From contig KZ308896.1 of NCBI GenBank assembly GCA_000376725.2, positions 275,596-339,595 of the forward strand: a DNA stretch of 64,000 nucleotides, in the 5' to 3' direction. Positions 1-11,319 of the stretch are shown here, one piece after another. Position 1 is the stretch's first letter; each line of letters starts with the position of its first letter. The notes under the pieces were generated by a model, which had not been told where the DNA came from, ran no database searches, and saw only the letters and a program-made list of their open reading frames with translations. Made by a program: the position numbers and the translations under genes. This DNA is from Ladona fulva. Lineage: Eukaryota; Arthropoda; Insecta; Odonata; Libellulidae.

Positions 1-528
1 TAAATTCAGTGTTTTCTCAAAAACTTTCTCGCTTCAAGTTTTTTCCTACGTATAAATAACGAAAAGTAGCTAGCGACTACATTTCTCAATGCATTTTGCC
101 GAAAATTCTCGGCACTCCCAAAGATTTCGCTACAGCATTTGTCTCCAAAATTTTTAACAGGAAAAGTAATAGCATTGGTGGAATGTGAATAAAATGAGAC
201 AGATAGTGATACAAAGAAAGACCGTGTTTCTTGAAAGGTAGACCTAAATATATCGGTTCAAAGAAAACCGCAACTTATTCCCGATTTTTTCGAAAGTATC
301 ACTTTCCTATTTTTCCTTCGATTACGATATTATTTAACATTGATTAAATTGCACCATGCTGTGCGGAATTACTTTTTCTGTGTGATAAAAGTATTAAAAA
401 TTAATTTTTGCCACCTGTCCAAATTGGCAACACCGCGCGCCGATCTCCCTTAAGAAATGCACGGGGCCATAAGAAATCCATTGTGTCTTCATGATGTTGG
501 ACGGAGAATAGGAGCTAAGAAAGATAAG
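1..528. repeat. Unclassified interspersed repeat, copy A (cut by window edge)
   Basis: The segment aligns by eye to two other places in the window, about 11760-12044 and 12395-12792. They share stretches such as AAGAAAACCGCAACT and GTCTCCAAAATTTTTA. The similarity runs past AGGCCATAAG-type sequence and fades near 528. No ORF, LTR or terminal inverted repeat is seen, so the class is unknown. The left end lies outside the window. Confidence 0.6.
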
Positions 529-1503
529 TGCTCAGATAGTTAGCTGTCGGCACCGAATAGATGGCATTACTTATGCTGCCATTTTCCTCCATAAAGCTTT
601 CACCAGGGTGCTTGCATGCGACTACTAGAGTCACCTGTGTGCGGACTGTGGCGCGATCTCTTTATACGCTTAAGGATTGATGCCCCCCCTCCATTTGGAA
701 CGTTAACAGCGAGGAACGCCGAAATATATATCGCGTCAGATGGCTTAAGTTGTGAACTTTAAAGATGTATATTAGGCTGAACTTGTTCTATTGTTGACAT
801 TGGTCCAACATTTTGATTAAACTTACCATTGATATTTCTGTACAATTTCCAACAGTATGAACAGAAGCTTTTAACGTGCAGTTTGTTGTATGTCTTACTT
901 TTGATGATGTTGAAAAATCCTTTATGTATGACACTGTTTTTGATTTTATATGTAATATGTCTACTATTATTATAATGAATCATGCTTTGTAATCTTCAAT
1001 TTGTTTTTTCTTTGGCCTTTAAGTGAATGCCACATTTAAGGACATATTGAGGGGCATAAATACCAAAATCGGTAACCCAGAAGCGGCATTGTTTAAATTG
1101 CCGCGTTAAACTGCGCCAGAGCCGTCTACCAAAATCGAACCCTAACTAGAGGAGAATGGGAAACTTCTACAACCGTCAATGTATGGAAGTCGATAGTGAC
1201 AGTTGAATACCGTTACCCACAATCCCTCTGAGTTGCTGTGAACATTTTTCCCAAATTTTGCGCCTTTTGAATCAGCGGTCATCGAGCTCAAGTTCACTAC
1301 AATCTTTATCTAAAACTAAGGTAAACTTACATTCGTATGTGATTGTTCTCAAATGATTTATAGTCTTTAATTTCTTGACTAACTGCAGACACGAAGAGAC
1401 TTAATTATTGCGCCGATATTTCTAGAACCTTGTAAGAATTTTTATTTTACATTCAAACGTTTGCTGAACTTGTTCTTCGGATATGGTTCGCTACCAGTAA
1501 GTT
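529..1503 (+). other. Upstream region of UBC9; likely promoter and 5' leader
   Basis: No coding exon is seen here. Several stretches are richer in CG than the surroundings, around 600-740 and 1060-1320. An AAG/GTAAAC sequence at 1318-1326 could be the donor of a non-coding first exon. A CTACCAG ending at 1497 could be the acceptor of the exon holding the start codon, which would leave a six-base leader before the ATG. The promoter position is inferred from location only. Confidence 0.3.
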
Positions 1504-4022
1504 ATGTCAGGAATTGCTGCTGCTCGTCTCGCTGAGGAGCGAAAAGCTTGGCGAAAAGATCACCCATTTGTAAGTAGATGTTCAACATCTTCAATCTGTA
1601 ATTCTTACGTTTGGCATTACTGTAACATTCTGCATTTTTATTAATTGCAAGAAGTTTTAAAAAAATGGTACTACTAGTGTTTCTGTTACGTTGCAGGGGT
1701 TCGTTGCTCGACCAACTAAGGGACCTGATGGCAGTCTTCATTTAATGACATGGGAATGTGCCATTCCCGGCAAAAAATCTGTGAGAATTCAACAGTTTTC
1801 CTTTAAATGATATTTTCTCTCACGTACTCTTTTTGTAATGCGATCGCTCTTAAATCGTTCAATATTTTAGCCTTGTTTTATTTCATTTCACCTCACCAGA
1901 AACTTGATTGGAGAACTTATTTAAATAAATTATTTAATCGTCACTCTTTTCTAGACTCCATGGGAGGGAGGATTATACAAGCTGCGTATGATATTCAAGG
2001 ATGATTACCCTTCAAGTCCTCCGAAATGCAAGTTCGAGCCACCCCTTTTTCATCCTAATGTTTATCCATCAGGTAACGCTGTTCTCTCATATATGGTTTG
2101 GATGGTTTAGCTGCTCATGCTAACTGAGATCGGGTATCATCTTTGATATTGATTCGTTTTGTTTAAATGTCAATTGTAAAGTGTAAACATTCTAAGTTCT
2201 GTTGTAATGATATGTCGTTTACTAGCAGTTTATGGTCAAACGCACTAATTTGATCTAACCTGTATATCATTTCATTAATGGAAGCCTTCGACGATTAAAT
2301 TTTGTGGCTGTTGTTTAATTTTCAGGGACGGTTTGCTTGTCATTATTGGATGAAGAGAAAGACTGGAGGCCAGCCATAACCATAAAACAGATTTTGCTGG
2401 GCATTCAAGATCTCCTTAACGAGCCTAACATCAAAGACCCTGCTCAGGCTGAGGCATACACCATATATTGGTGAGCTGAGGGTATTTAATTAAACTAAGG
2501 GTCATTCCAAATTTTCCCTGAATCCAGCTTTACTGCGTTCCAGGATTGTTTCAGACACAAACCAAAACTATCCAGAATGTGATACAGTGCACATGACAGC
2601 GAGGCTTAGCCTTCTGTTAATGACAATTAGTCTCTTCCAGATTTTTGAACGCCCTACGAATCTCAAGCTATTTTAGTCCTTTCAGTTTATTACAGTATTT
2701 CATAGCTGTATAATTTTAAGAAGTTGTAAGTCGCTATAAATTATTTGACTGAGAAATTCTGTTGGATAAATTTCTTCGATGAAAGGGTGTTGTTTTCCCA
2801 AAGAATTGCTGTGTGGAAATTGTCAAATGATCTACATGACAAAATTTATATCTTTAATATTAGTTGCAATTTCCAAGGAACATTGCACTTTACTTTGTTT
2901 AATTTAGTTTTAATTTATTTATTTCCACTCCTTTAGTATACCTAATTCCTCCTTTACATTCATTATCACTTCACCAAGATTTGTTCCGGCCAAATATATT
3001 AGTGTATCACCTGCAAAGAGATGCTTACTTATCTACACAAATCATTTAAATAGTATGCCCTAAAAACAACAAGGGTCCTAGCAGACTACTCTGAGAAATT
3101 CCGAAACTTGTGTTTCTTTGGGATAAGATGTAGCTTTCGCATTTTACTTCATTCTTTTTAATAAATAATTTTGTATCAATTTAATGACTACCCAGCCAAA
3201 TCCATAATTCTGAAGTTTATACGTGGTGTGATAAAAAAAGCTTGTTATACAAGAGTACAGTCCCCACCAATTGTTTGAATCCTCAATCATTTACACACTT
3301 TTTCAACAAAGTTGAATACATAGTCTCAGCGAGCCAATTTATGTTGAAATCTCATAACAATATTTGTAATGTTAAATTATTTGACTTCCCATCCAAAAAA
3401 GCATTCAAAAAGTCATAAAATACTTTATCAGAACCATCTGGTCCAGTAACTTCATGTTGTTTTCCTTTCACTATACTTTATATAGTTTGAATCCAGAAAT
3501 TCATGTCCACAACAGAAGTCTATCAACTTATAAGAAATATTCCTCGCATAAAACAACACCTCCAGTACGTCTTCTACTGGAGTCTAACCTTTTATGTACA
3601 TATCCTTTCACTTATTGCAGTCTTCAATGTTAGCTATTAAATGTTTCTGTTTAGCGTAACAAAATCGTTTGTTTTTATGCATGAAATATTTAAATTCTGT
3701 AGTTGATTGATTTTTTGCAAAATGTTTGGTATTCGTCTTCTTGCAAACATTGTTCTATTAAAGTTGCTGGTACTTGTGGGAGACACTGCTATTTCACTAC
3801 CTCCTGGCATTCACTCTTTCAATACTATATAATTGTTTTTTTTTATGGATTCCAAACAACAGTGTTGTACATTAGTATTAGATAGTATAGGGAACCTTGC
3901 AAACTTACAAGTAAACATATAATCTGTTATTAAATGGCTTGAAATGTTTCAGTCAAAACAGGTTGGAGTATGAGAAGAGAGTTAGAGCTCAGGCAAGAGC
4001 CATGGCTCCAACTGACCAGTGA
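1504..4022 (+). CDS. UBC9: UBC9, SUMO-conjugating E2 enzyme (complete, five coding exons)
   Basis: Coding exons are 1504-1569, 1697-1780, 1955-2072, 2326-2470 and 3953-4022. All introns begin GT and end AG, and the joined frame has 160 codons plus TGA. UBC9 takes activated SUMO from the E1 onto its catalytic cysteine and transfers it to lysines of mostly nuclear targets. The first exon gives MSGIAAARLAEERKAWRKDH and the last ends AMAPTDQ. The E2 core is complete: the HPNVYPSGTVCLSLL stretch holds the HPN motif and the active-site Cys (about residue 93), followed by the conserved EPNIKDPAQAEAY segment. The length matches the family (158 residues in human). The acceptor of exon 2 is TTGCAG and the first residue after exon 4 is a split Cys codon (TG/T). 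The large last intron (2471-3952) holds a decayed LINE. Nothing suggests pseudogenisation. Confidence 0.97.
2940..3480 (-). pseudogene. Jockey-like LINE remnant in UBC9 intron 4
   Basis: Read on the minus strand, 3480-3250 gives an endonuclease-like stretch including DFNINWL and YSTLLKKCVND. 3150-2940 then gives a reverse-transcriptase stretch with GISQSSLLGPLLFL, a decayed version of the VPQGSxLGPLLFLLYIND motif, followed by YTNIFG, the downstream part of the ADDTNIF box. Stops and frameshifts are frequent and most of the element between the two parts is gone. This is an old non-LTR retrotransposon fossil. Confidence 0.6.
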
Positions 4023-4442
4023 CCACATTCCCATTCACTTGGATTCTTTTGTGCATGTATCAGACCAGATGAGGCTGTCCGAGATCTGTCTGTCAGAAGG
4101 CATTCCCATGTTGTTGGACTGTCCCTGAAGAATATTTATTGAATGTTTTACAAGGGAGAAAGTGGCTATGGTCACTTGGACTTATGAGAACTTTAAATTG
4201 GCATTTGCCAATAGCTTAATTCTCTTTTAGATAATCTTTCTGCTCTAAATAGATGTTCTTCCTGTTTTGATGGAAGGTGCTGTGTATAACAATTGCTTGG
4301 ATATGGTGTCCCTTTGGAAGACTTTGAAAAGGAGTGACATTAGTGCAGTTTCCTTCAGTGTTGTAATTCTTTAACAACAAAGTTGTATACTTTTTTGTAA
4401 TTCCTTTTGTTTTTCATTGTAATATTCTCATTTTATTTTACT

Positions 4443-4448
4443 ATTAAA
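4443..4448 (+). terminator. Candidate polyadenylation signal of UBC9 (ATTAAA)
   Basis: ATTAAA lies about 420 bases past the UBC9 stop codon in an AT-rich stretch. It is the first good match downstream; no transcript data support it here. Confidence 0.35.
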
Positions 4449-4623
4449 TATAAAATTCTACTTGTTTGAGGTATGCTACAAAGTTTTATTGTAAGGTACA
4501 TGGATTTCTCCTAATGATATAGTGGAAAAGCAGTAGTGTTGCTAAACATGCTTCCTCAGCTGAGGTCATTTTGAATGTGTGGGCCCCCACTGGGAATCTA
4601 ATCAAGAGTTGTTCCTACCTTAA

Positions 4624-4649
4624 GGTTTCATAGGGTTTTCTATGAAACC
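4624..4649. other. Perfect 10-bp hairpin
   Basis: GGTTTCATAG at 4624-4633 and CTATGAAACC at 4640-4649 are reverse complements around a six-base loop. The site lies just past the presumed UBC9 3' end. Function is unknown. Confidence 0.6.
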
Positions 4650-4949
4650 CTCGACAACTTAAGTGGAGGAATACTTGTATAGTTGGAATCTAACAAGGAA
4701 CACGTCAGGTTCTATGCGAAACTTTCAGGATGCGTTCCTTGCACAAAAAATAAATGATTTGTCCAGCTATTCCACTCAAAGCACCTTCATTTACGTAAAA
4801 TTTTCAACTGAAAATGCAAGTAAGGCAACCCCGCAATGCATGTCCATTACCATAAATATGGGGAAATTTTCCGTCTAGAGAAATATTTATCCCTTTTTTA
4901 CAAAAAAACTTATTTTTTCGCTATTAAATTTCATCTTCTTACCTTCCAG

Positions 4950-5432
4950 ACATTTTTTCCTCGTCAACATTTATTCAAATGTACCTTAGGTAGGTACTAC
5001 AGTATCTATTGTATTGTTACACATAGGTTATGTAGTCTCAGCCTTAACTACAAGTGTCTTTGACTTGGCCCTTTTATGTGGTATCAGTAACAATGGAAAA
5101 CCCCAAAATAAAGTGAGGCATCGATCATAGCTGTTATAGCTTCAATCCAAGCAGGTCCAGAGTACTCAATTTTTTCCGTAAAGAATGCATTGTGCAAATT
5201 ATAGGAAATTTATCTTGAGCACTTTCCAAAACAATAGTGAATTGATAGTCGAGATATTTATTGAACTTGAATTGTTATTAAACATGTTTTTGTAATGCAA
5301 ATGGCAAAGATTTTTTCAATATGGTCTTGGATTTATTTCCAGACCATATTTATTCAAATATACGTTAGGTAAGTACTCCAGTATCTACTGTATTGCTACA
5401 GGTACGTTATGGAGTCTTAACTATAAGTTGAT
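4950..5432 (+). repeat. Pair of ~100-bp direct repeats
   Basis: 4955-5055 and 5338-5430 share TTTATTCAAAT, TTAGGTA and AGTATCTA-TGTATTG blocks in the same order, with scattered substitutions. They lie in or beside the decayed pogo-like element at 5250-5742. The rest of 4450-5250 shows no recognisable gene. Confidence 0.5.
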
Positions 5433-5742
5433 TAAGCTGCCTAAAAACCTCTCGTCTTTTTTGTCCCTGTATAGTTAATGTTCACCATACTTTCCCTCAA
5501 TATTTGTCACCAGTCTTGTCAGCATTAATAACTTAATGTGAGTCAAATTCAGGAATTAAAGCAATGGTTTGTCGTTGAAACATTTCTGTTGTGGAGAGGA
5601 TGTCATCCATTCTGGAAATATCACTACTGGCTTCATAATTTGTAATTTTACGTTGCTTTTTACAGTGTGTTCTTTTAAATCTATCTGCCCAAGATTGCAA
5701 AGTGCTGAATTTTAATTCTTTTGATAAGAGTAAAAGGGCCAA
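5250..5742 (-). pseudogene. Pogo/CENP-B-like DNA transposase remnant
   Basis: The minus-strand frame from 5742 to 5533 reads KELKFSTLQSWADRFKRTH and then RKITNYEASSD, which resembles the helix-turn-helix DNA-binding half of a pogo/Tigger-type transposase. Just after the stop the frame resumes as VINADKTGDKY, matching the start of the DDE domain, where the first catalytic Asp is expected. The element at 25385-26105 shows the same two blocks in the same order. Beyond that the frame decays. Confidence 0.55.
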
Positions 5743-5912
5743 GTCAAAGACACCAGATGACTCAAAACTTCCTTATGCTTCCATTTTTCTCCATCTTTCC
5801 ATCAAACTCGTGGTTTTTATGCAAAAAATTGCCAGGACAGGGAGGCTTTCCGTTTAGCCTCATCATTTGTATACCCTCCTCACACTGCCACAGTTCATTG
5901 CCTCAGAGGCAA

Positions 5913-8708
5913 TGTATAGCCCAGGTTCAACCATGCTATGAAGGTTTCAACAATATCTCCGAACAAATAGTGATAGTGGCATTCACCAACTTTGTTTGTT
6001 GGACAGCCTGGTGAATTATTATCCTCCAAGTGTTATTTTTATGATGAGCCCTTGTAATGGACATTTATCCAGACTTAAAAGCACCACCCATTCGGATGTC
6101 CGAGAGGTGGTGGCATTGCAGAGGTCCATCATGAAGAAAACAAAAAACCCTACACTTTGCAACCTACAACTGCTGCAGCTTGAAGAGCGAAGATCGACTC
6201 CTGGAACTACTCAATGAAGCAGCAAAGATATAATGGGATGTCATCAGACTCAGTGAAGTAAGAAGAAAATCAGAAGAACTGGTTACACTTGGGGAAGAGC
6301 AATTATTCTATCATAGGGGAACAAAAGATGGAAGACTTGGAGGAGCTGACTTCTTGATTAACAAGAAATGGAAAAACAATGTGGAGAAAATAGAAAGTGT
6401 ATTTGACAGAATATGTAAGCTCATCCTCAGGGTAAATAAACATTACTCAGTTCAGATCACCCAATTTTATACAGCAAACAGTGAAGAGGAAATTGAAAAT
6501 TTCTACCAGACTCATGGAACTGAACATGACAAGGAGGGCCACTATTCATGGGTTATTTTAACGCTTGTGTAGGTCAGCAGGAAGCAGATGATGCTGACAC
6601 AGGAAAACATGGACTAGGCCAGAGAAGTTAACAAGGTCACTGCCTGGTAGAGTTTGCAGAGTGCACCAATATGTACATAACAAACACAAATTTCAAGAAG
6701 AATCCTACCAGGAAGGGGACAAGAAGAGGTCCTAATAGAATAAAAAACAAAATAGACTACATATTGGTTAACAAACTCTACACAGTCACTAACTGTGAAG
6801 TTTTAAACAACTTCAACACAGGAATGTTAGATGCAGAATGAACAATAACTTCAGAATGTAGCACAAGAAGTTGGAAACAAGGAAAATGGGTAAGGGTGAC
6901 TTTGCGCAAGATGGTGCGCACCCAGGAAAAATCCCAAGGAAGAATTGACCATTCTTCCTTGGGATTTTTCACAAGAAGTTGGTTTCAAGCAAGAAACAGG
7001 AGGTAACTATTGCAAAATTAGAAGAAAATCAGAAAGAGTTCCAGCTGGATTAAGAAATAGGTTTTCAGCACTTCAAGAAGTAGAACTGGAAGCCAAAGTC
7101 ATGGAAGTCGTGAAGGCATCGGCAGAAGAAGTAGCAAGTACACCAAAAAGACCAAAGGATAAGAATTTCAGTGACAGAACCAGGAAAATGATGAAATAGC
7201 GAAACAAACTGAAGCCAGACTTGCCAAAGGAAAACATGGAATATGTCGAGCTATGCAAGTCTATCAGAGTGGCGATGAAGGAAGATGTAAGGAATTTTAA
7301 CGAAAAAATCGTGCAAGAAGCTATAGAGAACAACAAGAGTATGAAGAGGGTCAGACGACGCCTAGCAATGTGAAAGAAACAAATCTTGGTCGTCCAGAAA
7401 GAAGATGGCACAACAGATTCAATAGACAAGAAATACTGAGGACAGTAGCAGAATACTTCACCAACTTATGCAAGAAGACAGAAAATGTTGAAGAGGAAAA
7501 CCAAGAAGAAACTCCCCCCTCTATTCTCCCAGAAGTAGTAACAGAGGCCATCAAGAAGATGAAGAATGAAAAGGCAGGAGGAGCTGATGGAGTTTTAGCA
7601 GAATATCTGAAACTTGGTGCTACAGAAATTTCACCTGTCCTAGCGCAGTTATTCACTAACTGCCTTAGACAAGGGAGAATTCCGAAGGAATGGAACCATG
7701 CAAAGATTTTCCTTTTGCACAAGAAAGGAAGATTTGAAGAACTACCACCCCATTAGCCTCCTTCCTGTTATTTACAAAACGTTCATGAGAGTAATAGCTG
7801 CACGTCTGAAGACGTCCCTGGCAGCTGCCCAGCCCAGAGAACAAGCTGGATTTTGCAAGGGATTCAGCACTATGGACCACATTCACACGCTGCAAGAACT
7901 TATCAGCAGAATGAATGAATACGAGATGCCACTAGTACTCTGCTTCGTGGACTATGCCCAGGCCTTTGACTCGGTAAGTACCTCCTCCACACTGGAGGCA
8001 CTGGGGAAACAAGGGATAGATACCAAGTACATCCAACTTTTACGCAGCATCTACAAGGATGCCACAGCCTCTGTAATGCTGCATGAAGAAACAGAGGAAT
8101 TCTGGATTGAGAAGGGAGTGAGACAAGGTGACTACCTTTCACCAATTCTTTTTACAGCCGTTCTGGAAGAAGTTTTTAAAACCTTAGACTGGGAGGAAAG
8201 AGGCCTACCGATCAATGGAGAGCACATCAGTCATCTGCATTTTGCAGATGATATAGTACTCTTAGCAACCAACAGTGAAGATCTAACATCAAGACTCGAA
8301 GAACTGAACACAGCGAGGTAGAAAATAGGATTCAGGATAAACTTATCGAAAACTAAGGTAATGTATAATTCTTTTGCAGCATAGGAACCAATTCAACTAA
8401 AAGAGATACCCTTTTATGTTTGTTCAGAATTAACTTATCTGGGAGAACTGGTAGAGATAAACAGGATTAATGAAGTGAATTGAAGAATGAAACTAGGCTG
8501 GAGTGCCTTCGGAAGAACCATCCATATTCTGAATTCGAAAATGCCAATGGTCTGGATGAGAAAGATTTTCAACCAAAGCATTCTACCAATTTTTACATAT
8601 GGAAGTGAGACTTGGGTGTTAAATGCAGCAATAACCCAGTGACTTCAGACTACACAAAGAAGTATGGAACGGTGTATGCTTGGAATCACAAGAAGAGAAA
8701 GGAAATGT
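5913..8708 (+). mobile_element. RTE-type LINE copy (decayed, 3' truncated)
   Basis: The endonuclease domain begins near 6190, with a stretch resembling LKSEDRLLELLNEAAKI then LSEVRRKSEEL and GGADFLINKKWKNNVEKIES. Reverse transcriptase follows from about 7540: AGGADGVLAEYLKL, NYHPISLLPVIYKTFMRV, LCFVDYAQAFDSV, VRQGDYLSPILF and LHFADDIVLLATNSEDL. The last contains the catalytic ADD. The 3' domain holds FTYGSETWVLNA. Several frameshifts and stops break the reading frame, so it is dead. The left end is set by comparison with the minus copy at 58150-60739: both begin to match at TGTATA-CCCAGGTTC. Similarity is lost at 8708. A small fold-back element sits at 6875-6969. The RTE assignment rests on domain style and is inference. 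Confidence 0.85.
6875..6969 (+). mobile_element. Short fold-back element with 13-bp target duplication
   Basis: CACAAGAAGTTGG occurs at 6862-6874 and again at 6970-6982, exactly flanking this block. The block begins like the long fold-back copies at 15966 and 19192 (GGGTAAGGGTGACTTTGCG, then GGTGCGCACCCAGG). It then forms a hairpin whose 19-base arms, starting AAAAATCCCAAGG, are perfectly complementary around a five-base loop. The tRNA-like centre of the long copies is missing. It interrupts the RTE copy, so it inserted later. Confidence 0.8.
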
Positions 8709-9465
8709 TGTGTATAGGATAGATTAGGCAAGGTTCATATATACCCCTTGTAATATGTAAGTGGCAGCTTCCCAGACTTACCATCCTAAATCACAACAAA
8801 AGTCAAATTTTACGTCCAAAAGTTTTCTCAAGTATTAGACTGTTTGAAATGGACTTTACAAAGTTACTGGACGTAAAAAGACCTCAAGGTGTGAACACCG
8901 TGCAGCAAAAAACTCCAACTTTGTCTCTGCATGTTATTTTTTCCTTGTTCAATTCCAAATATTCCTCAAAAGGTAAGACAATATCGTGACAACACTAAGT
9001 AAAATGGATGTGAATAAAAAGTATATGAAACGTCTCTCTCAAAGAAAGAGAAATTCTTTGTGCCATTGAAGTAAGTAAAATAAGTGAAGAAACTAAGTGA
9101 GTATTGCAGTACAAATTTTACAACCCAGCTTTAATTCTGAGAACCAAAACAAAATGTTAAATGCCACAGCAGAATAATATTCAAATTAAAAAAACTGAAG
9201 TAAAATGAGAAGAACATTTATTTAATTACTTTTTCAATGCCATAGGGATAATTTGCCCTTACTTGGGCCTTTTATTGATAGGAAAAGCAAAACAATTTTT
9301 ACTGAAGTTGAACATCAGTGAAGTCTTTAAATTCTCCTCAGGATAGTTTGATAATTTAAAAATTGCCACAATATAGTACATTTGAAACTTTTTAGACAAG
9401 GGGATGAAGTTATTGAAGATGCATAAATAAATTACATATATGTGTATATTAAATCATCCCAAAAT
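8709..9465. other. No recognisable feature
   Basis: AT-rich DNA with no ORF or motif that could be supported on either strand. Confidence 0.5.
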
Positions 9466-9469
9466 TTAG

Positions 9470-10480
9470 CTATCCTTCAGATTGTAGATATGATTTTGAT
9501 GAAACTGGACTCCTCTGTAAGGCACTACCAAAAATGAGGTTGAAGGGCTCATAACTATGAACATCAATGAAAATGCTAATGCCATAATTGACAGTTGAGA
9601 TTGCATATACATATAAAGATTGATTATACATATAAAGCAGTAATTCTGTGTTTGTTTGTCTGAGATTGGAGTCCACACTTTGTCCGATTTGCGTCAAACT
9701 TTGTATACGTGTTCTCTGAGATCCGGAAGGAAGTACTGTCACCTTTTTAGTTCATAACTATGCTGGGTTTGAACTGAGATTGTTCAGATAGATTTTCATA
9801 AGAAATACATGTAAAGTTCGATTTCATCGGTTACAGACTTTATTTCTTTTGCAAAATTAAATTAGAAGGAGTAGTTGTATAAAATTAAAATAAGTACCAA
9901 AAGAAGGGAAATTGAATAAAGATTCTTATTATTGTAATATCACTTTCTATTTGAAGCTGCGAGAATTTAGATAAAATATACGAATATTTTGTGAAATTTT
10001 AAGGTAAACAACCAGTCCCCCTGACGACCAATGCGATTGTTGATTCTGAGTTCATGCATTTTTCCATAAGAATGCATGTGTTTTTAGGACCATTTAAAAG
10101 CAATTGATGATATGAAGAGGAGGAAATTATTCAGAGATTTTAACTATTACTGTCACAAAAAATTTGTATGCGATGAATTTCAGGGGCAACAAATATACGT
10201 AGTAATGAACTAATGGAGATAAATGACTAACTTTTTGTCTATCAATTCGGACTCTAGACATATTTTACGGTTATAACCAGAAGTTGAAAATCTTGGAAAC
10301 TTTCACATTAACTCGAGACAAGTTTCATAAGAAGGAAATTCCATAAAGATTCACATTCTTATTGTTGATTGTAGATTTCAGCTTCAACTTTGATTAGAAA
10401 ATTTTTGTTTTCGATAACCTGTCCCATTGGACTAAACTATAATGAGAATGTTATTTTCTCTTATGTACAAATAGGTATGC
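9470..10480. repeat. Unclassified repeat block
   Basis: About 10255-10480 matches 60775-60965 (shared CGATAACCTGTCCCATTGGA, TTCTCTTATGTACA and AAGAAGGAAAT-CCATAAAGAT). A related stretch occurs again inside the block at about 9900-9960. The region 9650-9730, with TGTCCGATTTGCGTCAAACT, resembles the interspersed repeat type found in many insect genomes, but I cannot name the family. No coding motif is visible. Confidence 0.5.
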
Positions 10481-10799
10481 TATATTTAATCTGACATCTA
10501 TTTTTCCCGCTGAGAATCAATGGGCACTTCAGCTAGTAAGTAATACAAACATGAAAACGAAACTGTTATGATAGTTTATATTTGTACCGTGTGTGTCACC
10601 AGAGGCGTATGGCAGGGGGTGTGTTAACACCTTACCTAGTCTACTCCATTAGCTTCTCTGATGATATGCGGAAAGAACAATCCAAAGTAACTATCAGTGT
10701 TAGCAATTGATTCCTTGTAATGGTTTGTCAATGCTTCTCAGAGATCGCACTCCTTTTTTTTTACTGGAATTACATTTTCAAATTTGCTTTAAAATTCTG

Positions 10800-11215
10800 A
10801 ACCAATGAATTTACCAAAAAGCTTCTTTCAGTAATCTAATCTTCTCAATTGGAGTGATTTTCACCCAAGTGATTCTTATCATAGTCCTAACATTATTATC
10901 AAACCTGGGATCTCCATTGACAAAACAGGCTGCAATATGTTGGACCATCTCTTTTATCAAGTACTCCTAATGCTGTTTTGATTTACATGCAAGTAAAACA
11001 TGTTTAACTTGATGAATGTCAGCGTAATGCATCGTTCACATTGAGGTGATGCACGATGAGGTAAATCGAAATGTTACTGGTCCCAAATAACTAACAAGCA
11101 GTCTTATATGGTTATTCTCCGACAACTGATAGTGAGTTTTTGGGTAATTCTGCCTTACCACGTATCCTAGACCAGGTTAGTATGAAGATCTTAGTTCACA
11201 GAGGCTCCCCTTGTC
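10800..11215 (-). pseudogene. LINE ORF2 C-terminal remnant (zinc-knuckle region)
   Basis: On the minus strand near 11090-10960 the sequence reads PHRASPQCERCITLT and then, after a frame change, VKHVLLAC. This fits the C..C...LT..H.L..C pattern at the end of I/Jockey/R1-type LINE polyproteins. Upstream minus-strand sequence (11210-11090) has a few plausible residues but many stops. Confidence 0.4.
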
Positions 11216-11319
11216 ATACAGAAAGAATTATATATGACAATAAAGATGCATACTTCATATCCCATAGTTTAATATAGGTATATTATTTCAGTAGGTCAGA
11301 TAAACAAAAATAGAAGTTT

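Noticed and set aside
7073..7722. Minus-strand ORFs of 118 and 123 codons
   Set aside because: They are shadows of the plus-strand RTE coding remnant.
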